From the NCBI GenBank assembly GCA_017548425.1, contig JAFZAB010000221.1, positions 1-42,825 on the forward strand: a DNA stretch of 42,825 nt. Reading direction: 5' to 3'. Below are positions 23,936 through 31,982 of this stretch, piece after piece. The position numbers and the translations under genes are program-made. The notes beneath the pieces were generated by a model that saw only the letters and a list, made by a program, of their open reading frames with translations, was not told the DNA's origin and searched no databases. The DNA comes from Victivallales bacterium. Its GTDB lineage: Bacteria > Verrucomicrobiota > Lentisphaeria > Oligosphaerales > Oligosphaeraceae. Every line of letters starts with the position of its first letter. Within the stretch, counting starts at the first letter, position 1.

Positions 23936-25315
23936 ATGAATATGGATTTCAACACCGATCTTATCATCGTCGGCGCAGGAGCGGCGGGCCTCATGGCCGC
24001 CGCAACAGCCGCGGAGACAGGCCTTCGATGCGTTGTTCTTGAACGGCGCCATCGTCCTGGCCTCAAGTTACTTATGTGCGGAAACAACCGCTGCAACATC
24101 AGCCATGCGGGAACGCCGGAAGAATTGCTGGACGCCTATGGCGAACCAACCGCCTCCTTCCTGCAAACCGCCTTGGAAAAGCTCTCGCCAGGCAACCTCC
24201 GCACACTTTTCTCACGGTGGGGCCTGCCGACCATCGTCAATCGTGACCGCATCTATCCCGCCACCGAAAAGGCCGATGATGTCCTCCACTGTTTCACAGA
24301 CAGGCTGCGCGATTTTGAAATTCCATTCATGACCAACTGCCCCGTCGATTCCATTACGACGCTTCCAGACGGCGGCTTTCTCGTCAAATCGCCAAAGCTC
24401 ACGATGACAGCGCGTTATGTGCTTTTGGCGACAGGTGGTTTCTCCTATCCGAAGACGGGTTCCGTCGGTGACGGACAGCGTTTTGCAAAGGAGCTCGGGC
24501 TGGACGTCACGGATCCACGGCCCGGCCTTGCGGGCGTCACACTCGCCAATCCATGGCTTAATCCAAGCGAAAAAGCGGACATTCCGCAAGTCGAAATCAC
24601 CGTTTTCGATGGCGAACGCCACCGCATCGCCGTCACGAGCGGCAATCTTCTCGTCGAAAGCGATTGCCTCCGCGGAACCGCTGTTTTCGACGCCGTCCGC
24701 CAAATCTCCCGCAACATTTTGAAAGATTTTTCACTCGTTCTCGACTTGTTTCCAGGCACTTCCGTCCAAAATCTCAAGATGAAGCTCGGGCGCGGCATGC
24801 TCGCCAACGCTCTCGCCAAACAGGACATTCCGCCAGCCCTCTGCGGCGTATTCGCATCCGCCATTCCGAAAGAGGTTCCCGCTGAACAATATCTGAAGCA
24901 GATGCCATTGGATGTCACAGAGATACGTCCGTTGAAAGAAGCCATCGTCACCGTCGGCGGCGTCGCCCTCCATGAAATCGATCCGCAGACCATGGAATGC
25001 AAACGCATTCCCGGCCTTTTCTTCGCAGGAGAACTCATGGATATCGACGGCCCGACTGGCGGTTTCAATCTCCATGCGGCTTTCGCCACTGCGCGTCTGG
25101 CCATTTCCGCCATCGCCGCCAAATGCGGCAAAAGCCCCAAACGGCCATCCCCGCAATATGACCGCCAGCCGCCGCCCTACGCAAAAGGCGCGCCACGCCG
25201 TAATGACGCATATCCTTCCAGACAGCCGTCTTACACACCACGTAAACGGTCTGACCGAGGCGATCGTTGGGACAAGCCTGAACCGCCGTCGTGGAACCGC
25301 CGCCCAAAAAACTAA
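23936..25315 (+). CDS. HI0933/BaiN-type flavoprotein with basic Pro-rich tail
   Basis: 459 residues. An NAD(P)/FAD-dependent oxidoreductase of the HI0933 (BaiN) family, shown by GAGAAGLMAA (13-22), the family signature CGNNRCNISH, ATGGFSYPKTGS, and the closing GLFFAGELMDIDGPTGGFNLH. The reaction is unknown for most members; reduction of an organic double bond is known for BaiN. From about residue 395 a 65-residue tail rich in Pro, Arg, Lys and Tyr extends past the normal family end and looks disordered. No clear ribosome site precedes ATG 23936; ATG 23942 is the alternative. A nonamer array starts 3 bp after the stop, and the GH127 gene follows at 25382. Confidence 0.9.
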   Translation: MNMDFNTDLIIVGAGAAGLMAAATAAETGLRCVVLERRHRPGLKLLMCGNNRCNISHAGTPEELLDAYGEPTASFLQTALEKLSPGNLRTLFSRWGLPTIVNRDRIYPATEKADDVLHCFTDRLRDFEIPFMTNCPVDSITTLPDGGFLVKSPKLTMTARYVLLATGGFSYPKTGSVGDGQRFAKELGLDVTDPRPGLAGVTLANPWLNPSEKADIPQVEITVFDGERHRIAVTSGNLLVESDCLRGTAVFDAVRQISRNILKDFSLVLDLFPGTSVQNLKMKLGRGMLANALAKQDIPPALCGVFASAIPKEVPAEQYLKQMPLDVTEIRPLKEAIVTVGGVALHEIDPQTMECKRIPGLFFAGELMDIDGPTGGFNLHAAFATARLAISAIAAKCGKSPKRPSPQYDRQPPPYAKGAPRRNDAYPSRQPSYTPRKRSDRGDRWDKPEPPSWNRRPKN

Positions 25316-25318
25316 TAT

Positions 25319-25359
25319 CCCTTTCGTCCCTTTCGTCCCTTTCGTCCCTTTCGTCCCTT
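25319..25359. repeat. nonamer array, 4.5 units of CCCTTTCGT
   Basis: Perfect tandem copies fill the spacer between the BaiN-like stop (25315) and the ribosome site of the GH127 gene. A 9-nt unit keeps one reading frame and contains no stop, in contrast to the heptamer arrays. Confidence 0.9.
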
Positions 25360-25381
25360 AAAATAATAAAAGGTAACCACC

Positions 25382-27079
25382 ATGAAAAAAATCGCAGATT
25401 CCTTCTCCCTCCTGAACGCCGGTGCCATCAAATTGCATGGCCGTCTTGGCGAAGCCTTGGATTTGAGCATCAAAAACAGATTGAAAACCGTTGATTACAA
25501 ACATCTTGTCCAACCATTCGCCGAACGGAAGGAATGCGACCACCGTTGGCGTTGCGAATTTTGGGGCAAAATCGTCCGTTCCGCCATCCGTTCATGGCGC
25601 GCCAAACCGGACGGCGAACTGCTCGCGTTGATCCGCCAGACCGTGAAGGACATCTGCGCCACGCAGACGAAAGACGGCTGCATCTCCTCCTATCCCGCCA
25701 ATCTCCAGACGACGGATTGGGACGTTTGGGGCCGCAAATACGTCATTCTCGGCCTCACACGTTATTGCAATACAGTCGGTTACGATCCTGATGTCGTGAA
25801 AGTTCTGGTCGATTGCCTCGACCATTTGATGTCGCAGGTCGGCCCAAACGGCAAGACGATGGTCGAATCTGGCTGGCATGACGGTATGGCGCCATCGTCC
25901 ATTCTCGGCGCCATTCTGCAGGTCTATTGGCTGACTGGCGAAAAGCGTTTTCTCGACTACGCCGAATGGATCGTCGATGGCGGCGGCGCCTCCGTCTTCC
26001 AGCAGGTTCTCGATGGCGTCGCGCCGTTCAAGATCGGCAACGGCAAAGCGTATGAAATGACGTCCTGCGTCGAAGGCATGCTCGAACTCTATCGCGAAAC
26101 AGGCCGCAATGGCTATCTCGAAGCCATCGTCAAATATTTCAAAAACGTCGTCGATCAGGAGATTTTCGTCACAGGCGTCGGCGGTCTGAAAGATTCCGTT
26201 GGCGAATATTGGTGCGAAGGCGTCAAAAATCAGACGAACGCGGAGCTCGGCGGACGTGGCGAAACATGCGTTACAACCACATTCATCCGCTTCGCGCTCA
26301 GCCTCTTGCGCATGACAGGCGATTCGACGATCGCCGACCAAATCGAACGTTCCGTCTATAACGGCGTGCTCGGCGAAATGGTTCCAGACGGCTCGTGGTG
26401 GATGCATCTCAATCCGTCGCCGCTCTGCGCCGCCGCCCCCAAGAAGCGCGCAGGCGACCAAATTCCGGGCTACGGTGAAGACTGCTGTCTCGCGCAAGGT
26501 CCCGAAGCTCTTGCGACTAGCGCACTTGCAGCTGCCATGAAAGAAGGCCCCAATGTCGTCGTCAACCTCTACGAAGCGGCCGACATTGCCGTTGACAGCG
26601 GCCTCCAGCTTGTCATCACAGGCGAATATCCGGACGAAGGCGCCGTGAAAATCGCCGTCAAGCCCGCCCGTCCGCGCGAATTCACCCTTAAGCTCCGTAT
26701 TCCCGCTTGGAGCAAGAATACGACGCTGTTGCTCAACGGCGAGCCAATCTCCGTCACACCAGGCAGTTACCGTCCAATCAACCGCCTGTGGCAGGATGGT
26801 GATGTCATCGAATTGAATCTTGACATGTCGCTCGCCATCATTCCCGCCGCCGATGGTTCAAAACTCACCGCCCTCCGCCGTGGTCCCGTCCTGCTCGTTC
26901 GCGATTCGCGTCTCGGCGACATCGACAAGCCGTATGGCAATCCGAAAAACGCCACGCTTCTGCCGCCCGTCGAAGGCATCAAACGCGCCTATCAGTTGGA
27001 CGATGGCTCAAAGGTCTGCGACTATGCGTCCGCCGGAAATCAATTCTCCGACGACAACCTCCTCCGCGTCTTTGTCTAA
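25382..27079 (+). CDS. GH127-type beta-L-arabinofuranosidase (DUF1680)
   Basis: 565 residues. The N-terminal (alpha/alpha)6 barrel is followed by beta-sandwich domains from about 400. The zinc-thiolate catalytic site of GH127 is intact: E294 and C296 in GRGETC, and the C368-C369 pair in GYGEDCC. In characterised GH127 enzymes a cysteine is the nucleophile and zinc is held by one Glu and three Cys. It should release L-arabinofuranose or a related sugar from oligosaccharides. There is no signal peptide, so it is cytoplasmic. ATG 25382 has AAAGG upstream. The next gene, a secreted glycosidase, starts 66 bp downstream, so both may be one transcription unit. GH127-like proteins of other specificity exist. 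Confidence 0.9.
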   Translation: MKKIADSFSLLNAGAIKLHGRLGEALDLSIKNRLKTVDYKHLVQPFAERKECDHRWRCEFWGKIVRSAIRSWRAKPDGELLALIRQTVKDICATQTKDGCISSYPANLQTTDWDVWGRKYVILGLTRYCNTVGYDPDVVKVLVDCLDHLMSQVGPNGKTMVESGWHDGMAPSSILGAILQVYWLTGEKRFLDYAEWIVDGGGASVFQQVLDGVAPFKIGNGKAYEMTSCVEGMLELYRETGRNGYLEAIVKYFKNVVDQEIFVTGVGGLKDSVGEYWCEGVKNQTNAELGGRGETCVTTTFIRFALSLLRMTGDSTIADQIERSVYNGVLGEMVPDGSWWMHLNPSPLCAAAPKKRAGDQIPGYGEDCCLAQGPEALATSALAAAMKEGPNVVVNLYEAADIAVDSGLQLVITGEYPDEGAVKIAVKPARPREFTLKLRIPAWSKNTTLLLNGEPISVTPGSYRPINRLWQDGDVIELNLDMSLAIIPAADGSKLTALRRGPVLLVRDSRLGDIDKPYGNPKNATLLPPVEGIKRAYQLDDGSKVCDYASAGNQFSDDNLLRVFV

Positions 27080-27145
27080 ACCGTCCATCGCAGCCGTTTT
27101 CCGCCACTCCAACCACCACCAACCATATTATAATAAAGGAATAAC

Positions 27146-30100
27146 ATGAAGAAACTCTTTATCTTATGCACGTTGGCAGGATTGCTTCTCAACGCCCAGA
27201 CGTTCGATTTGGCGCCAAACGGCTGCGCCTTCATCAAAGGCCAGAATTTCATTCGCGCCGTCCGTCCCATCATATGGGACAAATCATGGACCAATCAATC
27301 CATTGGCGAAGATTCACCCGCCGATCCGTCGCTCACATCCGCCTCTGTGTCGCTGCCTGTGCCCAAAACCCAGAACGTCATGGATTTCAAGATTGTGAAA
27401 TCCACCAGCGGCGCAGGACAGTCCTGCCTTACCTACACCACGACGACGAAAACATCGCTCTCGCTCAACGGCGTCTGCGTTCTTGCGATTTTGCCGCCGG
27501 ACGCCGTCGCCGGTCGTGAATTCGTCACCATTCCGAGCGGCGTTAAAGACGTGTTTTCAAAGGAATACCAAAAGCAGAGCATCCACAATTCCATCGACAG
27601 CGGAATCGCCATCAAGCAGGATGACGGCAACTATCTCGTGCTGAAGACCTCCAAACTCGCTTCCATTCTCATACAGGACGACCGCGCCTTCGAGATAAAC
27701 GCCATTGAATTGCGCTTCGCGCTTGCACCGTCAAATCCGCGAAAGAACATCAAATACGTCAACCGCCTCACCGTCTCCACAGCCACCCCGGAGGAACTGC
27801 AGAAAATGATCAACCAAACAAAACCGCTTATGAACGTGGACACAGGAAGCATGCTCATTTTAAGCCATGATGACAACGGTGCAGGAACCCTCTCGAAAGG
27901 CTCGTCCACCTATGTCCAAGTGTCCGCCGCCGTCCATGGCCTTGAATGGGCCTACGCCTCGCAATCAGAAGGTGCCTTCAACATACAGGATGACGATAAC
28001 TGCCGCACATATGAAGGCGGTATCACCATCCCGAAGACCGGCGACGTCCCGCTCAACATCATCGAACAGAACTCGCTGGACGAAACAAAGCACAAGCTCA
28101 TCAGCCACTATAAGTTCAACATCCCGCAGAAGATCCGCCTCAACGGCTATCAGCTCTCCTACTATCTCATGCTCCCCTTCTATACAGGGGCGACACTTCT
28201 CTGCGAGACGACGGAAGGCCCGAAATCCTTCGTCATCCCCGAAACGGTCGGCGAAAAGACACCTTTCGGAGGCACCGTTAAATCAATTTCCATAAAGCCC
28301 GTGACAGAAGCGCCTTCCGTCACCCTGCAATTTGACCAGCCCATCTATCTTTTCTTCCAAGACAACCGCGCATGGGGCGGCAGCAACCTTGAAATCCGCC
28401 TGAGCTTCGCGCGTTTCGAGAAAGGCGGTGAAATCGGCCCCGTTGACGTCGAACGAACCATCACGTTCTCCGCCGAAAATGCGGACGGCCCCATGACGCC
28501 GCTTCTGGCCGCCAACGCCGTCACATCCGTCACGGATACGTCCAAATGGTTCCCCTACACGCTTCCGTGGGACACACCCTCCCCGCTGGACGTCTCCTTC
28601 CTCAATGAAAAGCCTGCCGGACAACATGGTTTCATCGCCGTAAAAGGCGACCAATTCATTACTTCCGGTAACGGTCAGCCCATCCGTTTCTGGGGGACGT
28701 GCTTTTCCGCAGGCGCGAACTTCCCCACGCATGAGCAGGCCGAACTCGTCGCCAAACGCCTCGCCTCCTACGGCATCAACATCGTCCGCACACATCATGC
28801 AGACACGCAGTGGGGCGAAAACAGCCTCTTCGACAAAAAAGCGGACAACACACGCTCCTTCGATCCCGTCAATCTCGACAAATTCGACTACTTGATGTAC
28901 TGCCTCAAACGCGAAGGCATCTACATCTATCTCGACCAGCTCGTCAACCGCACGTTCAAGAAAGGCGACGGCGTCGATAACGCGGAAGAGCTTCCCATCT
29001 GCGCGAAGCCGTACTGCTATTTCGACCGCAAGCTCATCGAACTTCAGAAGGAATATTCGCGCAATCTCTGGACGCATGTAAATCCTTATACGAAAATGGC
29101 CTACAAAGACGATCCAGCCGTCGCCATGATGGAATTCGCCAATGAAAACGACTTGTGGTCGCAGTCTGTCGTGATCGAACCGTACCGTACGCGTTTCGAG
29201 GCGATGTACCGCGAATGGGCCGCCAAAAACAACATCGAATTGCCGCCGGACAAAGTTGATTTCACGCAGAAGACGGATGCGATGGTCAAATTCTTCATCC
29301 ACGTCACGGACGAATACCACCGCGAAATGGGCGAATTTCTCCGCAACGAAATTGGCGTGAAAGTTCCGCTCACCGGCTCCAACTGGACGCGCAACACAAG
29401 CCTTCTCGCCTCGCTTAACAAACTCGACTATACGGATTCTCACGCCTACTGGAACCATCCGAAGTCTGGCGGCGAATTCAATACGAACTCCATGCTCCGC
29501 AATGAGTCCATCATCACCGATGGCCTCGGCTTCCAGAAACTCGCGGGCAAGCCGTTCTTCGTCTCCGAATGGGACGCGCCATGGCCGTACGAATTCCGCG
29601 CGGAACTGCCCGCCTGGATCGCCGCCGTCTCCGCCTTCCAGAATTGGAACGGTCTGACCGTCTATACCTACCGCCATTCGTCCATTCCGACGGACGCCCT
29701 CAGCGGCTCCTTCGAGACGTTCAACGATCCCGCCCGCTTCGGCCTCTTCCCGATCGCATCGTTGATCTACCGTCGCGGCGACGTCACGCCCGGCAAGACC
29801 GTCAAACGTCTCGTCCATTCCGCGCAGGTTGCCGAAACGACCAAATCCCCAAGCAGTTGGAGCCTCCCCGTCCTGCGGTCGCTTTCCAACATCTACCGCT
29901 TCGAAGGACAATTCGCAGACGATGTCGCCCCGAACGACATCACGCCAAAGGACAGTTCGCTCATCAACGGAACCGAAATCACGTCTGAAAACGGCCAGAT
30001 TAAGCGTGATCTGAAAAACGCCAGCGTTGTCATCGACACGCCGCGCTCACAGGTCGTCACATCGTTCTTCCAAAACAAGAAGTCGTTCAGCACCAACGAC

Positions 30101-30445
30101 ATGACGGTCGCCATCGACGGGCAGTTCGCGACCGTCGCCATTAGTTCGCCGTCGGACAAACCAATCAGCCAGGCGGACAAGCTCTATTTCATCGTCGTCG
30201 GTCGCGCCGAAAACACAGGCTTCTCCTATTCGTTCGCCCGCAACAAACGCGTCACTTCAGGCTACGGCCCCATCCTCACGGATCACATCAACGCGGCAAT
30301 CTCCATCAAAACCGCCAATCCCGCTTTGAAGGTCTATCCGATGGCCAACACAGGCGAAAAACTGCCCGCCATCCCATCCACGTATGAAGACGGCAAGCTT
30401 TCGTTCACAACCTCCGCCAACACCATCTATTACATCATCGAATAA
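27146..30445 (+). CDS. large secreted modular clan GH-A glycoside hydrolase
   Basis: 1099 residues. Signal peptide 1-17 (ending LLLNA). Residues about 18-485 look like several beta-sandwich modules without a named match. A TIM barrel of GH5/clan-A type follows (about 490-900), beginning with NGQPIRFWGTCFSAG and NIVRTHHAD. Acid/base E667 is in FANENDLW and nucleophile E808 in FFVSEWD, the standard clan-A pair after strands 4 and 7. About 920-1099 is a C-terminal beta region. The substrate is unknown; mannan, glucan and galactoside activities all occur in this clan. ATG 27146 has AAAGGA five nucleotides upstream. It lies 66 bp after the GH127 gene, which suggests outside cleavage followed by cytoplasmic trimming. 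Confidence 0.88.
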   Translation: MKKLFILCTLAGLLLNAQTFDLAPNGCAFIKGQNFIRAVRPIIWDKSWTNQSIGEDSPADPSLTSASVSLPVPKTQNVMDFKIVKSTSGAGQSCLTYTTTTKTSLSLNGVCVLAILPPDAVAGREFVTIPSGVKDVFSKEYQKQSIHNSIDSGIAIKQDDGNYLVLKTSKLASILIQDDRAFEINAIELRFALAPSNPRKNIKYVNRLTVSTATPEELQKMINQTKPLMNVDTGSMLILSHDDNGAGTLSKGSSTYVQVSAAVHGLEWAYASQSEGAFNIQDDDNCRTYEGGITIPKTGDVPLNIIEQNSLDETKHKLISHYKFNIPQKIRLNGYQLSYYLMLPFYTGATLLCETTEGPKSFVIPETVGEKTPFGGTVKSISIKPVTEAPSVTLQFDQPIYLFFQDNRAWGGSNLEIRLSFARFEKGGEIGPVDVERTITFSAENADGPMTPLLAANAVTSVTDTSKWFPYTLPWDTPSPLDVSFLNEKPAGQHGFIAVKGDQFITSGNGQPIRFWGTCFSAGANFPTHEQAELVAKRLASYGINIVRTHHADTQWGENSLFDKKADNTRSFDPVNLDKFDYLMYCLKREGIYIYLDQLVNRTFKKGDGVDNAEELPICAKPYCYFDRKLIELQKEYSRNLWTHVNPYTKMAYKDDPAVAMMEFANENDLWSQSVVIEPYRTRFEAMYREWAAKNNIELPPDKVDFTQKTDAMVKFFIHVTDEYHREMGEFLRNEIGVKVPLTGSNWTRNTSLLASLNKLDYTDSHAYWNHPKSGGEFNTNSMLRNESIITDGLGFQKLAGKPFFVSEWDAPWPYEFRAELPAWIAAVSAFQNWNGLTVYTYRHSSIPTDALSGSFETFNDPARFGLFPIASLIYRRGDVTPGKTVKRLVHSAQVAETTKSPSSWSLPVLRSLSNIYRFEGQFADDVAPNDITPKDSSLINGTEITSENGQIKRDLKNASVVIDTPRSQVVTSFFQNKKSFSTNDMTVAIDGQFATVAISSPSDKPISQADKLYFIVVGRAENTGFSYSFARNKRVTSGYGPILTDHINAAISIKTANPALKVYPMANTGEKLPAIPSTYEDGKLSFTTSANTIYYIIE

Positions 30446-30541
30446 ATTTTCTTGCATATTTCCGTAAATGTATTATTCTATATGAAATTGATATTTGTTT
30501 CTTTTTCCAATTGAACTAAAAACAAACAACGGAGTAACACA

Positions 30542-31786
30542 ATGGCTAAAGAAGAATTGGTGCGTTTTGGTATCCTCGGCGCAGGCAGTATCGCCCTGTT
30601 CCGCCACGCTCTCGAACTCTCACAGAACCCCTATGCGAAACTCGTCGCCGTCTATGATCCCATCAAGTCACGCGCCGAATACCTCTCCAGCCTGTACCAT
30701 GTTCCAGTTGTCGATAGCGAAGAAGCCATCATCAACAACAAGAACATCGACGCCGTCTGCGTCTGCACGCCCAACAGCGAGCATGCCCGCCTGACCATCG
30801 CCTGCTTGAAGGCCGGCAAAGACGTCCTCTGCGAGAAGCCGATGGCGACCAATCTCGAAGACGCCTCCAAGATGATCCTCACGGCTGAGAAGCTCGGTCG
30901 CAAGCTCATGATCGGCCACAACCAGTGCCTCATGTCCCCCCACCTCAAGGCCAAGAAACTCCTGCAGGAAGGCGTCATCGGCAAAGTCATGACCTTCCGC
31001 ACGGCTTTCGGTCACGGTGGCCCGGAAACATGGTCGCAGGACAAAGGTCCGCATACATGGTTCTTCAAGAAGGAAAAGGCCTACGTCGGCTGCATGGGCG
31101 ACCTCGGTGTCCACAAGTGCTATCTGATTCCGTGGCTGCTCGGCACCGACATCGTCGAAGCCGCCTCCTTCGTCGCCACGATGGACAAGAAGAATGAAAA
31201 AGGCAAGCCCATCACGGTTGACGACAACGCGGTCTGCATCCTCAAGATGTCCGATGGCGTTCTCGGCCAGCTCACCGCCTCCTGGACCTACTATGGTCCC
31301 GAAGACAACATCACGACCATCTACGGCACGGAAGGCCGCATGATTCTCGGCGCGAATCCGGACTATCCCGTCGAAGTCTATCTGAAGAACGGCGAAGTTC
31401 AGAAGTACAAAGTCGGAGCCGTCGCCACGAACACCGTGCAGGTCAAATCCGGCATTCCGGATCTGTTCGTTGATTGCATTCTCGACGACATCAAACCGCC
31501 GTTCGACGGCATCAAAGGCTACAAGGCTCTCGCGGCCGTCGTCGCCTGCCTCGAATCCAACGAGACGGGCAAGATCTGCAAAGTTCACAACGAACTCATG
31601 CCTGTGAAGGTCGATGCGGCTCCCGCCGTCGCCAAGAAGGCCTCCGTTCCCGCGAAGAAAGCTCCGGGCAAGAAAGCTCCGATCAAGAAAGCCGTTGCCA
31701 AAAAGGCTCCCACCAAGAAAGCCGCGCCAGCCAAGAAAGCCGTAACCAAGAAGGTTCCCTTCAAAAAGACCGCCAAGAAGAAATAA
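30542..31786 (+). CDS. Gfo/Idh/MocA oxidoreductase with histone-H1-like lysine-rich tail
   Basis: 414 residues. The first about 355 form a normal NAD(P)-dependent sugar oxidoreductase: GILGAGSIALF (10-20) and the canonical E98-K99-P100 with the catalytic lysine, unlike the tandem pair at the left end. From about 359 to the end runs a 56-residue tail with about 21 Lys, mostly Ala, Pro and Lys in KKAP-like repeats, resembling eukaryotic histone H1 or bacterial AlgP/Hc tails. It could bind DNA, RNA or another polyanion. GGAG lies 8 nt before ATG 30542. It is separated by 96 bp from the upstream glycosidase gene and closed by a strong terminator, so it is probably monocistronic. Confidence 0.92.
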   Translation: MAKEELVRFGILGAGSIALFRHALELSQNPYAKLVAVYDPIKSRAEYLSSLYHVPVVDSEEAIINNKNIDAVCVCTPNSEHARLTIACLKAGKDVLCEKPMATNLEDASKMILTAEKLGRKLMIGHNQCLMSPHLKAKKLLQEGVIGKVMTFRTAFGHGGPETWSQDKGPHTWFFKKEKAYVGCMGDLGVHKCYLIPWLLGTDIVEAASFVATMDKKNEKGKPITVDDNAVCILKMSDGVLGQLTASWTYYGPEDNITTIYGTEGRMILGANPDYPVEVYLKNGEVQKYKVGAVATNTVQVKSGIPDLFVDCILDDIKPPFDGIKGYKALAAVVACLESNETGKICKVHNELMPVKVDAAPAVAKKASVPAKKAPGKKAPIKKAVAKKAPTKKAAPAKKAVTKKVPFKKTAKKK

Positions 31787-31803
31787 TTAGCTTCTAGTTG
31801 AGA

Positions 31804-31834
31804 GGCCGTTGGAGCAACATCCAACGGCCTTTTT
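31804..31834 (+). terminator. intrinsic terminator
   Basis: A perfect 10-bp stem (GGCCGTTGGA with TCCAACGGCC, loop GCAACA) is followed by five T residues, 17 bp after the stop of the tailed oxidoreductase gene. Confidence 0.93.
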
Positions 31835-31889
31835 CATCTATCCACCACTGTCTCTTTAGTCGCTTTTGTCCCTAAAACCACGTAATTGC

Positions 31890-31975
31890 TTTAAGCTTTC
31901 GGCCTTGTATTTGCTTTTAGCTTTCGGCTTTAAGCTTTTAGCTTAACTAACCACTAACCACTAACCACTAACAAC
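31890..31975. repeat. two adjoining heptamer arrays upstream of uxaC
   Basis: 31890-31942 is built of TTTAAGC, TTTCGGC and TTTTAGC units, interrupted once by an 11-nt segment. 31948-31975 is four units of TAACCAC type (the last is TAACAAC). The second array ends 7 nt before the uxaC start codon and takes the place where a ribosome site would be expected. Almost every unit has TAA or TAG on one or both strands. Confidence 0.85.
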
Positions 31976-31982
31976 TAATTTT

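Noticed and set aside
28283..29911. 542-residue open frame on the minus strand
   Set aside because: It lies entirely inside the secreted glycosidase gene on the opposite strand, with Val/Asp/Phe-rich low-information sequence and no motif.
31890..31975. Possible CRISPR array
   Set aside because: Units are 7 nt without spacers and no cas gene is present; these are simple tandem arrays.
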